DNA of 64,000 bases from Planctomycetota bacterium (GCA_002686945.1 NYYZ01000013.1:56839-120838); one strand, 5' to 3'; positions 37,091 to 46,397 are shown, numbered from the stretch's first letter. Notes: a model not told the origin generated them from the sequence alone. Made by a program: numbers and translations.

Positions 37091-37735
37091 ATGAACATGA
37101 GTCGAACTACAAGCCACCGGCCCTGCAGGACAGGGACAGCAGTGATAGTCCTAGGACCCCTAATCATCGGCTTTGGTTGCATAGTTTCTCCACCCGAACC
37201 ACAGGAGGTTTGGAATGCCTGGGAGGAGGGCCTTTCCAGCCCCCTTGGGACCATCGAAGCCTTCCGTACAGCCATGCGAGGAGAGATTCTGGTGGCCGAG
37301 TACCGCTGCTTCAGCAGTGACTGGAAATCCCGCATGGGGATCAGCCAGGTTGGCTACCGGGAGTATCGGGACAGCCTGCTCGCAGAAAGCCCCCACCTGA
37401 TCTGGGCCCTCAGCCGGGCCAGGACCCGACTGAAAGAGGGACCGGGGCCGAACCGGGCCACGGTCTGGGCCACCTTTGACGGGCCCTGGATCGAATTCTC
37501 CGTACGCTTTCAGCTGCTACGCGAAGCCTATATGGAAGTTCACGCAGCAGGCCGCCGGGTGGTCTCCGAGCCCCTCGACCAGACCGCCACCCAGGTACGG
37601 CACGACCCCGACCAGGGCCTGCTCTTCGCCTGGATCCCCGTGGAAGATCTATCCCCCGGGCAGGAGGTGGAGACGTTCCGCCTGGAGACCGAGTGGCGCA
37701 TTGACGCCATCGAACTGGTCACAGAAAGTGAGTGA
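37091..37735 (+). CDS. Hypothetical lipoprotein
   Basis: A 214-residue protein. The N-terminus (TGTAVIVLGPLIIGFGC) is a lipoprotein signal with lipobox IGFGC, followed by a domain of about 180 residues with EVWNAWEEGLSSPLGTIEAF and several Trp-containing strands (WIEFSVRFQLLREAY, PGQEVETFRLETEWRI). The first part resembles domains that score small transport or NTF2-like folds (a 'TIEAFRTAMR' helix), but I do not recognise a family. It stands alone, divergent from the DUF1573 gene, convergent with the M28 peptidase gene 24 bases away. Confidence 0.78.
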   Translation: MNMSRTTSHRPCRTGTAVIVLGPLIIGFGCIVSPPEPQEVWNAWEEGLSSPLGTIEAFRTAMRGEILVAEYRCFSSDWKSRMGISQVGYREYRDSLLAESPHLIWALSRARTRLKEGPGPNRATVWATFDGPWIEFSVRFQLLREAYMEVHAAGRRVVSEPLDQTATQVRHDPDQGLLFAWIPVEDLSPGQEVETFRLETEWRIDAIELVTESE

Positions 37736-37759
37736 AGAATTCCTGGGCAAGGCGCAGGC

Positions 37760-39526
37760 CTAGCGCACCACCGTGTCTGCGGCTTCGCCTTCACCGCCCT
37801 TACGACCATCAGAACCTTCACAGGTAAGCAGTACGCCGTCATCGCCGCTCTTGAGTTCGTACATGTTGCCCCAGGGATCGCGCTCCAAGCCGGGACGGCT
37901 GAGACCCGACTCCAACATGACTTCAGAACGCATCAACTCACTCAGGTTGCGAGGGTACTTGCCCGAGGCGCGCTGATAATGATCTGCGATCAAACGCCAA
38001 CGCTCCAGGTCATCAGCAACCATGCCCCGGCGCACTTGGGCTTCGAAGGCCTCCTGGGAAGGGACTGCCTTGGCTGAGATCTCAAGCGAGGACGCTTGCA
38101 TGGCATCAAGTGCGCGCATGATCATGCGTACCACTCTGCGCATCTTGTCGAAGTCGATCAGGTGTACCTCGTCCGTGTGCTTGTGATAATCCTTGTGTAC
38201 ATCAGCAAACAAGAAGGTCACTGGTAGGCCCAGATTGTCCGCAAAATTCATGTGGTCGCTGCGGCGCCAGTAGTCGTCGGCACTCTTGAAACGGCGGAAA
38301 CCCTCCTGCTTGCCAAAGGACTCGATCAAGCGCACCAGCCCGTTGTAGTGCTTGGACACGGAACCATTCTTGGTGGGCGTGATCAGGATCTCGTCCGGCG
38401 CGTTACGGCCGATCATATCGATATTGATATTGGCGATGGGACGACAGCCCGCGGGCAGCCAAGGCCTCTGGGTCCAGCATCGGGAACCCAGGAGGCCCTT
38501 CTCTTCGGCTGAAACCCAGATCAAGGCCACAGAGCGCTTCATGGGTCCATATGCGGCCAGCGCATCCGCGATACCCAGGACACCGACGGTGCCGGAGCCG
38601 TTGTCATCGGCCCCGTTGTAGACCTCTCCACCTCGCACGCCCACATGGTCGTAGTGGGCACTGATGATGATCGTTTCCTTGGACAGCTCCGGGTCAGAGC
38701 CGGGCCAGAAAGCGATCACATTCTCAAAGTACCGATGACCCCTTGGATCGATGATCCGACGCACCTCGCTGGCCTCCGCCCGGAGGCTCTTGCCCAGATC
38801 AGGCAACTCATCCAAGCCACAGGCCGCCAGGAGCGCCTGGGCCCCGCTGGCTGTCATGGTCAGGGTTGGAAACTCTACGGGCTGGTACTTCATCAAACGA
38901 CCGGCCTTCATGGAGTCCACACTCTTCTTGTGGCGCGCCAGTACATCGTCCCCATCCTGCGGCAGAATCAGAAGCCCAATGGCTCCCGCATCGATCACCT
39001 GTCGGATCAAACGGCGCATGGACTTGCCGGTGGACTGGCACACGGCCCACTTGCCCTTGAGGGCGTTCTTGCGCAGGTCGGATACTCGCCCCTCGCCAAT
39101 ACTCAGGAGGTCTCCCTCGGTAGTCAGATCCCCCATGTCATTCATGCGCGAGAACACATAATGACGCCCGAAAACCAATTGTGTCTCGCCAACGGTCAGG
39201 TGGCTCGCTTCACTGTCCAGTTGCAGAAAGCTCAGGTGGTATTCAGAAATGAACCCATATCGCGCGCCGGAATCAAAACCCAGACGCTGCATTCGATCGC
39301 GAAGAAAGCGCGCTGCAATCCGCTGTTCATTGGAGGGTGTGTCACGGCCGCGCATCTCATCGCTTGCGATGAAATTCAGGTCAGCCTCAAGACTCTCAAC
39401 GCTCACAGAGTCCAGGCCGCGTTCCAGGGCAGCAGGGTCTTGGATGGCTGCAAGGACGGGACTGGGAAGGCATAGTGCCAGCAGCCCAAGCAGGCCGAAG
39501 GCAGTGGAATCAGGGATCTGTTGCAT
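37760..39526 (-). CDS. Secreted M28 aminopeptidase fused to a GspG-like pseudopilin domain
   Basis: A 588-residue exported zinc peptidase. A signal peptide ends near 27 (LLALCLPSPVLA). Residues 100-235 hold a PA-like insert, and 240-475 form the M28 catalytic domain with likely zinc ligands His291 (SAHYDHVG), Asp307 (NGADDNGSG), Glu342 (AEEKGLLGS, Glu341 catalytic), Asp370 (NIDMIGRN) and His450 (DYHKHTDE). Residues 505-588 match the globular part of the major pseudopilin GspG: LERWRLIADHYQRASGKYP, then RDPWGNMYELKS (DPWG at 550-553) and GSDGRKGGEGEAADTVV, without the pilin N-terminal helix. The peptidase is probably secreted; the tail may be a calcium-stabilised module related to type II secretion. 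Confidence 0.92.
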   Translation of the reverse strand: MQQIPDSTAFGLLGLLALCLPSPVLAAIQDPAALERGLDSVSVESLEADLNFIASDEMRGRDTPSNEQRIAARFLRDRMQRLGFDSGARYGFISEYHLSFLQLDSEASHLTVGETQLVFGRHYVFSRMNDMGDLTTEGDLLSIGEGRVSDLRKNALKGKWAVCQSTGKSMRRLIRQVIDAGAIGLLILPQDGDDVLARHKKSVDSMKAGRLMKYQPVEFPTLTMTASGAQALLAACGLDELPDLGKSLRAEASEVRRIIDPRGHRYFENVIAFWPGSDPELSKETIIISAHYDHVGVRGGEVYNGADDNGSGTVGVLGIADALAAYGPMKRSVALIWVSAEEKGLLGSRCWTQRPWLPAGCRPIANINIDMIGRNAPDEILITPTKNGSVSKHYNGLVRLIESFGKQEGFRRFKSADDYWRRSDHMNFADNLGLPVTFLFADVHKDYHKHTDEVHLIDFDKMRRVVRMIMRALDAMQASSLEISAKAVPSQEAFEAQVRRGMVADDLERWRLIADHYQRASGKYPRNLSELMRSEVMLESGLSRPGLERDPWGNMYELKSGDDGVLLTCEGSDGRKGGEGEAADTVVR

Positions 39527-39662
39527 AGGTCAATCGGTGTCCGATCCAACACTCTAGCGCCTGCGAGCCCTCCAGACATGTACGAGACATGTGTTGGATT
39601 GCGGCCGGGCAGCGTTTCCTGGGGCCCCAGCCCAGTCCGTGCCAACCCTGCTGTCCGTGATC

Positions 39663-41558
39663 CTACTGGCCGCCCTTTCCGGCGCTGCCCTTGGCGCCAG
39701 TGGAAGTCCCAACGGGAAAGCCCCCGGGAGGCCTCGTTGCTGGCCTGCCCGTGCCCGTCTGGGATCCTTGACCATCGGGGCCGCTGCGCGCGCGCCCCTT
39801 GCCAGCGATTGAAGTCGGCTCCTCTTCCCCGACCACCAGGCTGAGCCGCAGGCCTCCGGTGGGCAGGTGTACTTCAGAGCTGTAGGCGCGCTTGAATCCC
39901 CGCCGACGGGCCATGACCACATTCGGGCCAGAGGGAACCGTCTCACCGTAGATCTCGAAAGTTCCATCCTGGCGGGAGGTAGCCATCATGCTGCCCAGGG
40001 CAACCCACTCATTGCCAGCCTTGGTCTCGACACTCTCCATGATGCGCACTTGCACACCGGCTGCGGGTTTGCCTTCAGCAAACACCAGACCCGAGGCAAG
40101 CTTTGGCAGACCCAAGAAGGATACGTTGCCGTACTCGGTCACCCCTTCGCGGGGTTCATAGGACAGGTCCAGGCGGGCGGTACTGGGAGGCGTGCCCTGC
40201 ATGGCAAAAAGTTCCAGATGCGCTTCCCGGTGGGTCCCGAGGGTCCATTCGCGGGTGACGGGCAATTCAAAGTAGCCCTTGCTGTCCGTCGTGATCGGCG
40301 CGCCGCCGCGGGCCACATCGTCTTCCCTCAGGTGCGCGCGCCCGGTGCGGTCCGCCAGGGGTTGGCCTGATCCACTCACTGCACGGGCGCGGATCACGGG
40401 CCAGGTGGTGTCCCAGACGAGGGTCACCTCCTTGTCCTCACCCGCACTCTGCGGACTTGGGATTGACTGCACAAGATCACGCTTGGCGCCCGTCCCACTA
40501 ACCCTGATCACCGCCTCGGCCCCCACCGGAACATTCTCAAAGCGCGCAAATCCCGCAGCTCGACGCCGAAAGACCTCGCCCTTGAACACCGTTTCTCCAG
40601 TCTTCTGATCTCGAGCAAAGTGCCCCAGGCTGATATCCGCACGGGGCACCTGCTCGCCCTCAGAATCCAGAACCCGCACCAACAGGCGACCCACGGCAGG
40701 CATCACCAGACGCAGGGGCTCACGGGGCAGGTTCTTGTGATCAAAACGAACAAGTTCGGTGGGCACCAGGGGCAAGGCAAGACGCACAGCAAACCCTGTT
40801 TCGTCATTGCGTGCCCCAATGGTGACTCCCACCCGTCTGAAGTTGGCCATCCCCGACGGGCTGATGCTTGAGGTCTGATCCAAAGCCCGTGGGTTGAGGG
40901 GATCGTTGATGCAGAGCGCAACCGGACTGTTCGGCAGGGGCTGACCCTCGGAATTCACCACCAATACTCGCAAGTCGATTGCCGCCATCAGGGAGATCTC
41001 GTGCGGCGAAGCCAACGGGCCGACCCACTCCAGCCATCCCTCGTAGCCATCCCCAGAGGCGTGAATCACCCCGTTGAGAACCGATGGAAGAACCGCCTTC
41101 CCCTGTTCGTTGGTCTGAAAGACCTGCCCTCTGACATCCATCAGCTCGCGCTTGGCGCTGGTGGAGAGTTGCGCCTTGGCCCAGACCCCACGGGCCAGGA
41201 CAGAGCGGTCCAACAGACGCACCTGGGCTCCCTTGATTGGATTGCCTCCCAGGGGATGCAGGACGAATATCTCAAGCGCGCCCTCTGCTGTGGCATCTCC
41301 CAGTTGAACTCCGCTGGCAATGCGAGCACCGCCCCCACTGCTCGCCCCTGCCACCGATGCGGAGCTTGAACTTCCACCGCCGGACCCACCCTGGAGGATA
41401 GCGGGGGCCCCGTTTCCATTGGAACTGACGAGGCCCTGCTGGTCCCCAGAGCCATCGAGGCCCTCGGGTTCAGATCCGCCGCCGCCCAGATCCGAGGTCA
41501 GATAGTAAACCAGGCCAAGCACGATGGCCGCGATCATGAGGGGGAGGAAACGTTTCAT
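39663..41558 (-). CDS. Membrane-anchored repeat protein with carboxypeptidase-regulatory-like domains
   Basis: A 631-residue protein with a single N-terminal anchor or signal (FLPLMIAAIVLGLVYYL), a Gly/Ser-rich stretch (about 25-85), several beta-sandwich units of carboxypeptidase-regulatory type (for example PIKGAQVRLLDRSVLARGVW, KGYFELPVTREWTLGTH, GTFEIYGETVPSG), and a Gly/Pro/Ser-rich, repetitive C-terminal tail. The start at 41558 (MKRFLPL) was chosen over the longer frame to 41936, which would run into the ECF sigma gene. It follows that gene by about 120 bases and could be a surface or envelope target of the signalling cluster. Function unknown. Confidence 0.75.
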   Translation of the reverse strand: MKRFLPLMIAAIVLGLVYYLTSDLGGGGSEPEGLDGSGDQQGLVSSNGNGAPAILQGGSGGGSSSSASVAGASSGGGARIASGVQLGDATAEGALEIFVLHPLGGNPIKGAQVRLLDRSVLARGVWAKAQLSTSAKRELMDVRGQVFQTNEQGKAVLPSVLNGVIHASGDGYEGWLEWVGPLASPHEISLMAAIDLRVLVVNSEGQPLPNSPVALCINDPLNPRALDQTSSISPSGMANFRRVGVTIGARNDETGFAVRLALPLVPTELVRFDHKNLPREPLRLVMPAVGRLLVRVLDSEGEQVPRADISLGHFARDQKTGETVFKGEVFRRRAAGFARFENVPVGAEAVIRVSGTGAKRDLVQSIPSPQSAGEDKEVTLVWDTTWPVIRARAVSGSGQPLADRTGRAHLREDDVARGGAPITTDSKGYFELPVTREWTLGTHREAHLELFAMQGTPPSTARLDLSYEPREGVTEYGNVSFLGLPKLASGLVFAEGKPAAGVQVRIMESVETKAGNEWVALGSMMATSRQDGTFEIYGETVPSGPNVVMARRRGFKRAYSSEVHLPTGGLRLSLVVGEEEPTSIAGKGRARSGPDGQGSQTGTGRPATRPPGGFPVGTSTGAKGSAGKGGQ

Positions 41559-41677
41559 AGGGACCGGGTCTAAATCGTCCCGGGGACCCGCAAGAATAAA
41601 GGAAATGCAACGCGTGGGCCCGAGGAACATCAACAGGGACGCCCCAAGGGGACATCTGTTCCCCAAGAAATGACTTC

Positions 41678-42625
41678 TTATGACTCCTCTCTGCCCTGCC
41701 CCCGCTCCTCCAGGCCCTGCTCCCTGTGCATGCGGGTAGATTGGAGCACCTGTGCCTGACTCGCACGCAGGCGGCCCAGGAGGCCCTGCAGGTCCTTGGG
41801 AGCCTGGGCCAGATCCTCGAGGACTGCCCCGCAGGCGGGACAGGCATGATCCTGCACATGAGTCTGGATGAACAACGCTGCTCCTCCGTCCAGGGCACCA
41901 TTCTGCCAACGGGCGAGCCAATGACGGGCAGGGCATGAAACCCCTCCGGATCGCCAGGTGGCGGCAATGTTCAACTCGGAGGAACCGTCAGCCGCCAGGT
42001 TCGCCAGAGCTCCGGTCAGGTCCTCGCCCCCCTCGCGCTCCTTGGCCAGCACGGCCAGTCGCTTCAGGGCCCGGAACTTGATCCCCGCCACCACGCCCTC
42101 ATCGCGCAGGCCAAAAGCATCGACCAGATCTTTGTTGCGCTTTCCCGCCAGCAGCAGAGCTTCCATCACGCATAGACGATCGAAAGCCTGAGCAGCCCAA
42201 TTCTCTGCCACCCAGACAGCCAAGATCTCCGCCAACAGGGCATTGCCCCGGTCCACCAGATCACCTCTGTGCACAAGACTGCTGGGGCTCGGCTGGACCA
42301 AGGGCAAGGCGTCAAAGATGCCACTCTCATCCTCGTCTGCTCCGTAACCAAGACCCTTGCCGCGCGTGCCCCGGCGAAGTTGATCAATCGTGCGGTTACG
42401 GCAGATGCCAAACAGGTACTGCTCGAACTGGAAGGCCCGGTCGAAACGACCGATGCCCCGTACGGCACCCAGAAAAGTCTCCTGAAGAACATCTTCGCGC
42501 ACGTCGGGGTCACCAATGCGGCGAGTGATATAGGCCATCAGTCGAGCTGAATAGAGCTCCTCCGCTCGGGCCCACTGACCGTCGTCAAGGGCTTGCAACT
42601 GATCGATGTCCAATTCGTCGCTCAT
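41678..42625 (-). CDS. ECF-type sigma factor with C-terminal zinc-binding (ZAS-like) extension
   Basis: A 315-residue sigma factor of the ECF group. Region 2 (about 20-95) contains DVREDVLQETFLGAVRGIGRF and FEQYLFGICRNRTIDQLRRG; region 4 lies around 140-195 (NKDLVDAFGLRDEGVVAGIK). The C-terminal 110 residues are an extension with Cys231, His235 and then HVQDHACPACG (His256, His260, Cys262, Cys265), whose HX3CX2C core is the zinc-binding ZAS motif of anti-sigma factors. The sigma factor thus may carry its own inhibitory or sensory domain. It lies 17 bases after a Hanks kinase gene, the arrangement seen in kinase-linked ECF groups of planctomycetes. Confidence 0.82.
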   Translation of the reverse strand: MSDELDIDQLQALDDGQWARAEELYSARLMAYITRRIGDPDVREDVLQETFLGAVRGIGRFDRAFQFEQYLFGICRNRTIDQLRRGTRGKGLGYGADEDESGIFDALPLVQPSPSSLVHRGDLVDRGNALLAEILAVWVAENWAAQAFDRLCVMEALLLAGKRNKDLVDAFGLRDEGVVAGIKFRALKRLAVLAKEREGGEDLTGALANLAADGSSELNIAATWRSGGVSCPARHWLARWQNGALDGGAALFIQTHVQDHACPACGAVLEDLAQAPKDLQGLLGRLRASQAQVLQSTRMHREQGLEERGQGREES

Positions 42626-42642
42626 AGATACCCTTGCACCGC

Positions 42643-43719
42643 CTACTGCATCAGGGCCAAAGCCACCAGAGTCAAGGTGAAGCCTACTAGGAGAGCGACT
42701 CCACCCAGGAGCCCTTTGCGCGCAAGCCGCCTGCGCAGCGTGGGGGGACCGGACCCGGGAGCGTCATGCAAGAACTTGCGACGCAGCTCGGCTACCCTTT
42801 CTGCCATGGTCGTGCCCGCCAATTCCCGCTGTGCCAGATGTCCTCCCCGGCCTGCCCACTCCCCAAGGCCCAGGGCATCCAGCACGATCTGATCCTCATG
42901 GGAGGCTCCCTGGCCCAAACGATCCAAGATGTCACGCACGGTTTGAGGTCGGTCGGCCGGGTCCAAGCGCAAGCAGTCCCGGGTCAAGTCAGCCAGGGGC
43001 ACGGGGTACTCCTTAGAGAATGACGGCGGGTCGTCCTTGGTGCGTACGACCAGACCTGTACCTCCCTCCCCGGCATAGGGCAACTCACCCGTCAGGCACT
43101 CATAGAGCACCACGCCCAGGCTGTAGACATCGGCCCGATGATCCGCCCGGGAACGCAAGATTTCGGGAGCCATGTATTGGGGGGTGCCACGGCCCATGCT
43201 CAAGGTCTGGCGCCCATCGGCCAGCAGCTTTGCCAGACCATAGTCTCCGACCTTGGCGATGTCCCCGCGCAAGAAGATGTTGCCCGGCTTGAGATCAAAG
43301 TGCACCACACGGCGCTCGTGCAGGGCGGACACCCCACGACAGACCTGGACAAAGATAGTCAGGGCATCGCGCGGATCGAGGGGGCCCTCGGCCAGTTCGT
43401 GAGCCAGGGTGCGTTCGCCCCCAAAGCCCATTACAAGATAGGGCACATCCAGCACCAGCCCAATGTCTTCGATGGATACCAGGTTCTGATGATCAATGTC
43501 AGCCAGATGGCGCACATGTTCCAGCTCGCGCGCCACCGCCTCGTCCTTGCCCCCATCTCCGAGTTTCAGAAACTTGATCGCCAGGGACTTGCCGGTGGAG
43601 ATCTTGCGCGCCTTGTAGGCCTCGCCAAAGGCGCCACCCCCCAGCCTCTGCAAGATTTCATACCCCCCTACGAATTCGGGCTTACGCAGTTGCAGGTAGA
43701 ACTCTTCCCAATCAGCCAT
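42643..43719 (-). CDS. Hanks-type serine/threonine kinase with C-terminal membrane anchor
   Basis: A 358-residue kinase. Motifs: glycine loop LGGGAFGEAYKA, Lys49 in LAIKFLK, catalytic loop VVHFDLKPGNIFL (Asp142), metal-binding DYG at 159-161 in place of DFG, and APEILRSRADHRADVYSLG. After the catalytic domain (about 20-290) a juxtamembrane region leads to a single hydrophobic helix at 336-357 (LLGGVALLVGFTLTLVALAL), so the protein is tail-anchored with the kinase in the cytoplasm and practically no periplasmic part. It sits between an FHA-like gene and the ECF sigma gene. Confidence 0.92.
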   Translation of the reverse strand: MADWEEFYLQLRKPEFVGGYEILQRLGGGAFGEAYKARKISTGKSLAIKFLKLGDGGKDEAVARELEHVRHLADIDHQNLVSIEDIGLVLDVPYLVMGFGGERTLAHELAEGPLDPRDALTIFVQVCRGVSALHERRVVHFDLKPGNIFLRGDIAKVGDYGLAKLLADGRQTLSMGRGTPQYMAPEILRSRADHRADVYSLGVVLYECLTGELPYAGEGGTGLVVRTKDDPPSFSKEYPVPLADLTRDCLRLDPADRPQTVRDILDRLGQGASHEDQIVLDALGLGEWAGRGGHLAQRELAGTTMAERVAELRRKFLHDAPGSGPPTLRRRLARKGLLGGVALLVGFTLTLVALALMQ

Positions 43720-43777
43720 GGTTGATCAACCCCACCTTGCCTTTGGGAGCACGGGTCCCATCAGTATAGAGCCCGCC

Positions 43778-44596
43778 CTACCACGGCAAAAAGCAAATCG
43801 CCACGGGTGCTTCCCCTGGGCGTGTACGTGCCAGGATCTCAATTGGCTCTTCGATTGGTAGACTGACCACATACTGCCTTGAATCATCGCCTGCGCGCAG
43901 GAAGCCCCCCTCACATACAAGCAGGAGACTGTCTTCCTGACCCTCGCAGAGTACCGGATGCACCGTGCCTGAAATCCCAATCAGCGCATCCACATCACCA
44001 CCGATTCGCACAATCCCCCCGGGACCCGGATACCACAGCAAGAGACCTCCTGCGCCCGCCACTTCGGCGGGATCCTGGGGCTCAAGGCGCACAGAAGCGG
44101 AAGCCGGATCATTTCGTCTGACATCAAAGTGAGTGGACTCACCCAGGCATAACTGGAGGCCCTGGGTCAGGGCGACTGTGGAATCCACAGGCTGGCCCTC
44201 TGCATGGGCAGTCTGGCCCGGCATCAGACGCAACAGCCAACCCTGGCCCCCATGAAAGGACTCCGCCACAGCCAATTCTCCATGCAGGGGAGCAAGATCC
44301 CCATGGATTCCAACCTCGGCACCTTCTCCTCCCGCGTGGCCTAGACTCGTGCAACCCCCCAGCAGCACACGCCAGTCCCCGCCTTCGTCCACGGTCATGC
44401 GAAAGCGCGCAAGAGGCTGACTCTGCGGCCGCGTTCCCTGCACCTCGGGAGCCTCTGCCGACAATACCCTTCTCGTTCGCTCCCGAGCAAGCTCCGCCCG
44501 CAAGCGTGCACTGACTGGAGCGGGCTTCGCCCCACCAGAGTCAATGGACGGCGAGCCTCCCCAAAGCCGGGCCAGCCAAGCGCGCGCCCTATTCAA
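43778..44596 (-). CDS. FHA-like domain protein
   Basis: A 272-residue cytoplasmic protein. Residues 75-170 have the run of short beta strands of an FHA domain: RVLLGGCTSLGHAGGEGAEV, DLAPLHGELAVAES (the position of the usual SRxH motif holds LHGE) and LRLMPGQTAHAEGQPV. The SR residues that contact phosphothreonine are not all conserved, so phosphopeptide binding is uncertain. A second beta-rich domain (180-272) is unrecognised. It lies 59 bases upstream of the kinase gene on the same strand, suggesting a kinase adaptor or substrate. Confidence 0.6.
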   Translation of the reverse strand: MNRARAWLARLWGGSPSIDSGGAKPAPVSARLRAELARERTRRVLSAEAPEVQGTRPQSQPLARFRMTVDEGGDWRVLLGGCTSLGHAGGEGAEVGIHGDLAPLHGELAVAESFHGGQGWLLRLMPGQTAHAEGQPVDSTVALTQGLQLCLGESTHFDVRRNDPASASVRLEPQDPAEVAGAGGLLLWYPGPGGIVRIGGDVDALIGISGTVHPVLCEGQEDSLLLVCEGGFLRAGDDSRQYVVSLPIEEPIEILARTRPGEAPVAICFLPW

Positions 44597-44611
44597 TAGA
44601 GTCTCCTTGGG

Positions 44612-45550
44612 CTAGCTGCCTACCACGATGCCTGCACCCGACGACGAAGCACTGAAGTAGGCCTCGCGGGTATGCAAGAAGAGATCTTCGCGACGCTTGA
44701 CGGAGGGATGAGGACAAGCACTGATGCCTACCGCAAGATCCATGGGATCCCCCACCAGATCAAGCAGGCCTTGAGCCTCTGCCTGCTCACGCACTCGCTG
44801 GACCATGATGCGCGCCCCATCGGGTCCTGTGTTCGGCAGCAGGAAAAGGAAAGAGCTCTCATCAAATCGTCCGAGCACATCCGTGTCCCGGGATGCGGCC
44901 AGGAAGATGCCCGCCAGGTCCCGCAAGGTGACGTCGTCCGCTTGCCCCTCGAAGCCCAGCATGACGCAGGAAAGGGGCTGGGCGAAACGCACGGCGCGCT
45001 TGAATTCCTCGTCCAGTTTGTAGTTCAGGAAGGCGTAGTTGAAGAGCCCAGTAGCTGGGTCGCAAACCGCCCGGGCCAACTTCGCATCCGGTTCGCCCGT
45101 GCGAAGGTCCACCAGAAGGGCCTCCGGAAGTTCGTTCTTGCTGGGATCCAGAGGACCCCGTTCCGCCTCGGGCAGAACCGGACGCGGGCCCGCGGAGCCC
45201 TCCAGGGCCTGAGCCAGACCGCTGCGAGTAAGCGGCCGTTCAATGATGCCAGTGGCACCCGAAAAGCGGGCGATCGGGCCAGCCATCTCATTGGCCACCT
45301 CAGTAACCACAAACACACGGCAGCGGACCTTGCCCACCATGCGCCTGCAGGCCTCGTATACGTTCTCGCCGCGCAACCAGGCATCCATCAGAATCACATC
45401 TCCGGGAACCGGGGGCCTTTGCAGCAATTCTCCCACACTAGACACCGCGTCTACTTCCCACCCACTCAAGGCGGCCACAGCTGCTCTAGCATTGGCGCTA
45501 AGTGATTCGTCGGTGCTCACCACCCGCAGAGTTCGAAGTCCATCTCCCAT
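44612..45550 (-). CDS. Receiver-like plus degenerate GGDEF protein
   Basis: A 312-residue protein. Residues 8-120 resemble a response-regulator receiver: VILMDAW with Asp56 as the possible phosphorylation site, VFVVTE and the IIERPLTRS end. Residues 160-305 follow the fold of a diguanylate cyclase (DPATGLFNYAFLNYKLDEEF), but the active loop reads GRFDESSF (227-234) where GGDEF is needed, so it should not make c-di-GMP; it may be a structural or binding domain. An AGGAG site ten bases before the ATG supports the start. First gene of the run leading to the FHA-like, kinase and ECF genes. Confidence 0.75.
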   Translation of the reverse strand: MGDGLRTLRVVSTDESLSANARAAVAALSGWEVDAVSSVGELLQRPPVPGDVILMDAWLRGENVYEACRRMVGKVRCRVFVVTEVANEMAGPIARFSGATGIIERPLTRSGLAQALEGSAGPRPVLPEAERGPLDPSKNELPEALLVDLRTGEPDAKLARAVCDPATGLFNYAFLNYKLDEEFKRAVRFAQPLSCVMLGFEGQADDVTLRDLAGIFLAASRDTDVLGRFDESSFLFLLPNTGPDGARIMVQRVREQAEAQGLLDLVGDPMDLAVGISACPHPSVKRREDLFLHTREAYFSASSSGAGIVVGS

Positions 45551-45560
45551 AGTCGTTGCT

Positions 45561-45565
45561 CTCCT
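45561..45565 (-). promoter_or_regulatory. Shine-Dalgarno site of the receiver/GGDEF-like gene
   Basis: AGGAG on the minus strand, ten bases upstream of the ATG at 45550; supports that start. Confidence 0.6.
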
Positions 45566-45629
45566 GTCTTGTAACTTGGTTGTTGTTGCTTTGTCTTATG
45601 GTCCTTATCCGGAGGATGTCTGCTCAAAG

Positions 45630-46397
45630 TCAGCTTGAAAGCTCTTCGAGCCACTCGCCGGGCATGTCATGATTGGAATAAACGCTCTGGACATCGTCAT
45701 TGTCCTCAAGTGCATCGATCAGTTTCAAGATCTTGCGGGCATCATCTTTGGAAGTGATCTCCACCGTGTTCTGAGGGATGTAGCCGGTCTCAGCTGAAAG
45801 CAGCATCAGACCGCCCGCCTCCAGGGGAGCTTTGACGCTCAGGAAGTCCTGAGGCGGCGCCAGGACCATGGCCACCCCGTCTTCCACGGATACATCTTCA
45901 GCACCGGCCTCCAGGGCCACTTCCATGACCTTGTCCTCGTCCACCGCTTCGCCCTCTTCGGGACTCATGTCCACCAAAAAGATCGACTGGAAATCGAACA
46001 TGAAGGCGACCGACCCGGTGGCGCCCAGATTTCCTCCGTTTTTTTCCAGAATGAATTTCACGTCAGGTGCCGTACGGCTGCGGTTGTCAGTCAGGCAGCA
46101 CACAAGCAAGGCGACCCCTCCAGGGGCGTAGCCCTCATAGATGAGCTCCTCAAAGGCATCCCCGCCCTTGTCCCCGGCGCCGCGCTTGATCACGCGCTCC
46201 ACATTGTCTTTCGGCATATTTGCCGCCCGAGCCTTCTCCAAGGCGTACTTGAGCTTGAGATTTGTCTCAGGATCGGGACCGGCTTGACGAACGGCGGAGA
46301 GAATGTTGCGAGCGATCTTGTTGAAGATCTTGGCTCGTTTGGCGTCCACCGCGTTCTTGCGGTGCTTGATATTTGCGCTGTGACTGTGACCGGCCAT
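45630..46397 (-). CDS. YebC/PmpR-family protein
   Basis: A 255-residue member of the YebC family, now tied to translation of proline-rich or other difficult sequences as well as transcription regulation. The conserved start MAGHSHSANIKHRKNAVDAK, the NMPKDNVERVIKRGAG segment and EDVSVEDGVAMVLAPPQDF are present; length is typical. It sits 80 bases upstream of the receiver/GGDEF gene, and a terminator separates it from rpsI upstream. Cytoplasmic. Confidence 0.95.
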   Translation of the reverse strand: MAGHSHSANIKHRKNAVDAKRAKIFNKIARNILSAVRQAGPDPETNLKLKYALEKARAANMPKDNVERVIKRGAGDKGGDAFEELIYEGYAPGGVALLVCCLTDNRSRTAPDVKFILEKNGGNLGATGSVAFMFDFQSIFLVDMSPEEGEAVDEDKVMEVALEAGAEDVSVEDGVAMVLAPPQDFLSVKAPLEAGGLMLLSAETGYIPQNTVEITSKDDARKILKLIDALEDNDDVQSVYSNHDMPGEWLEELSS

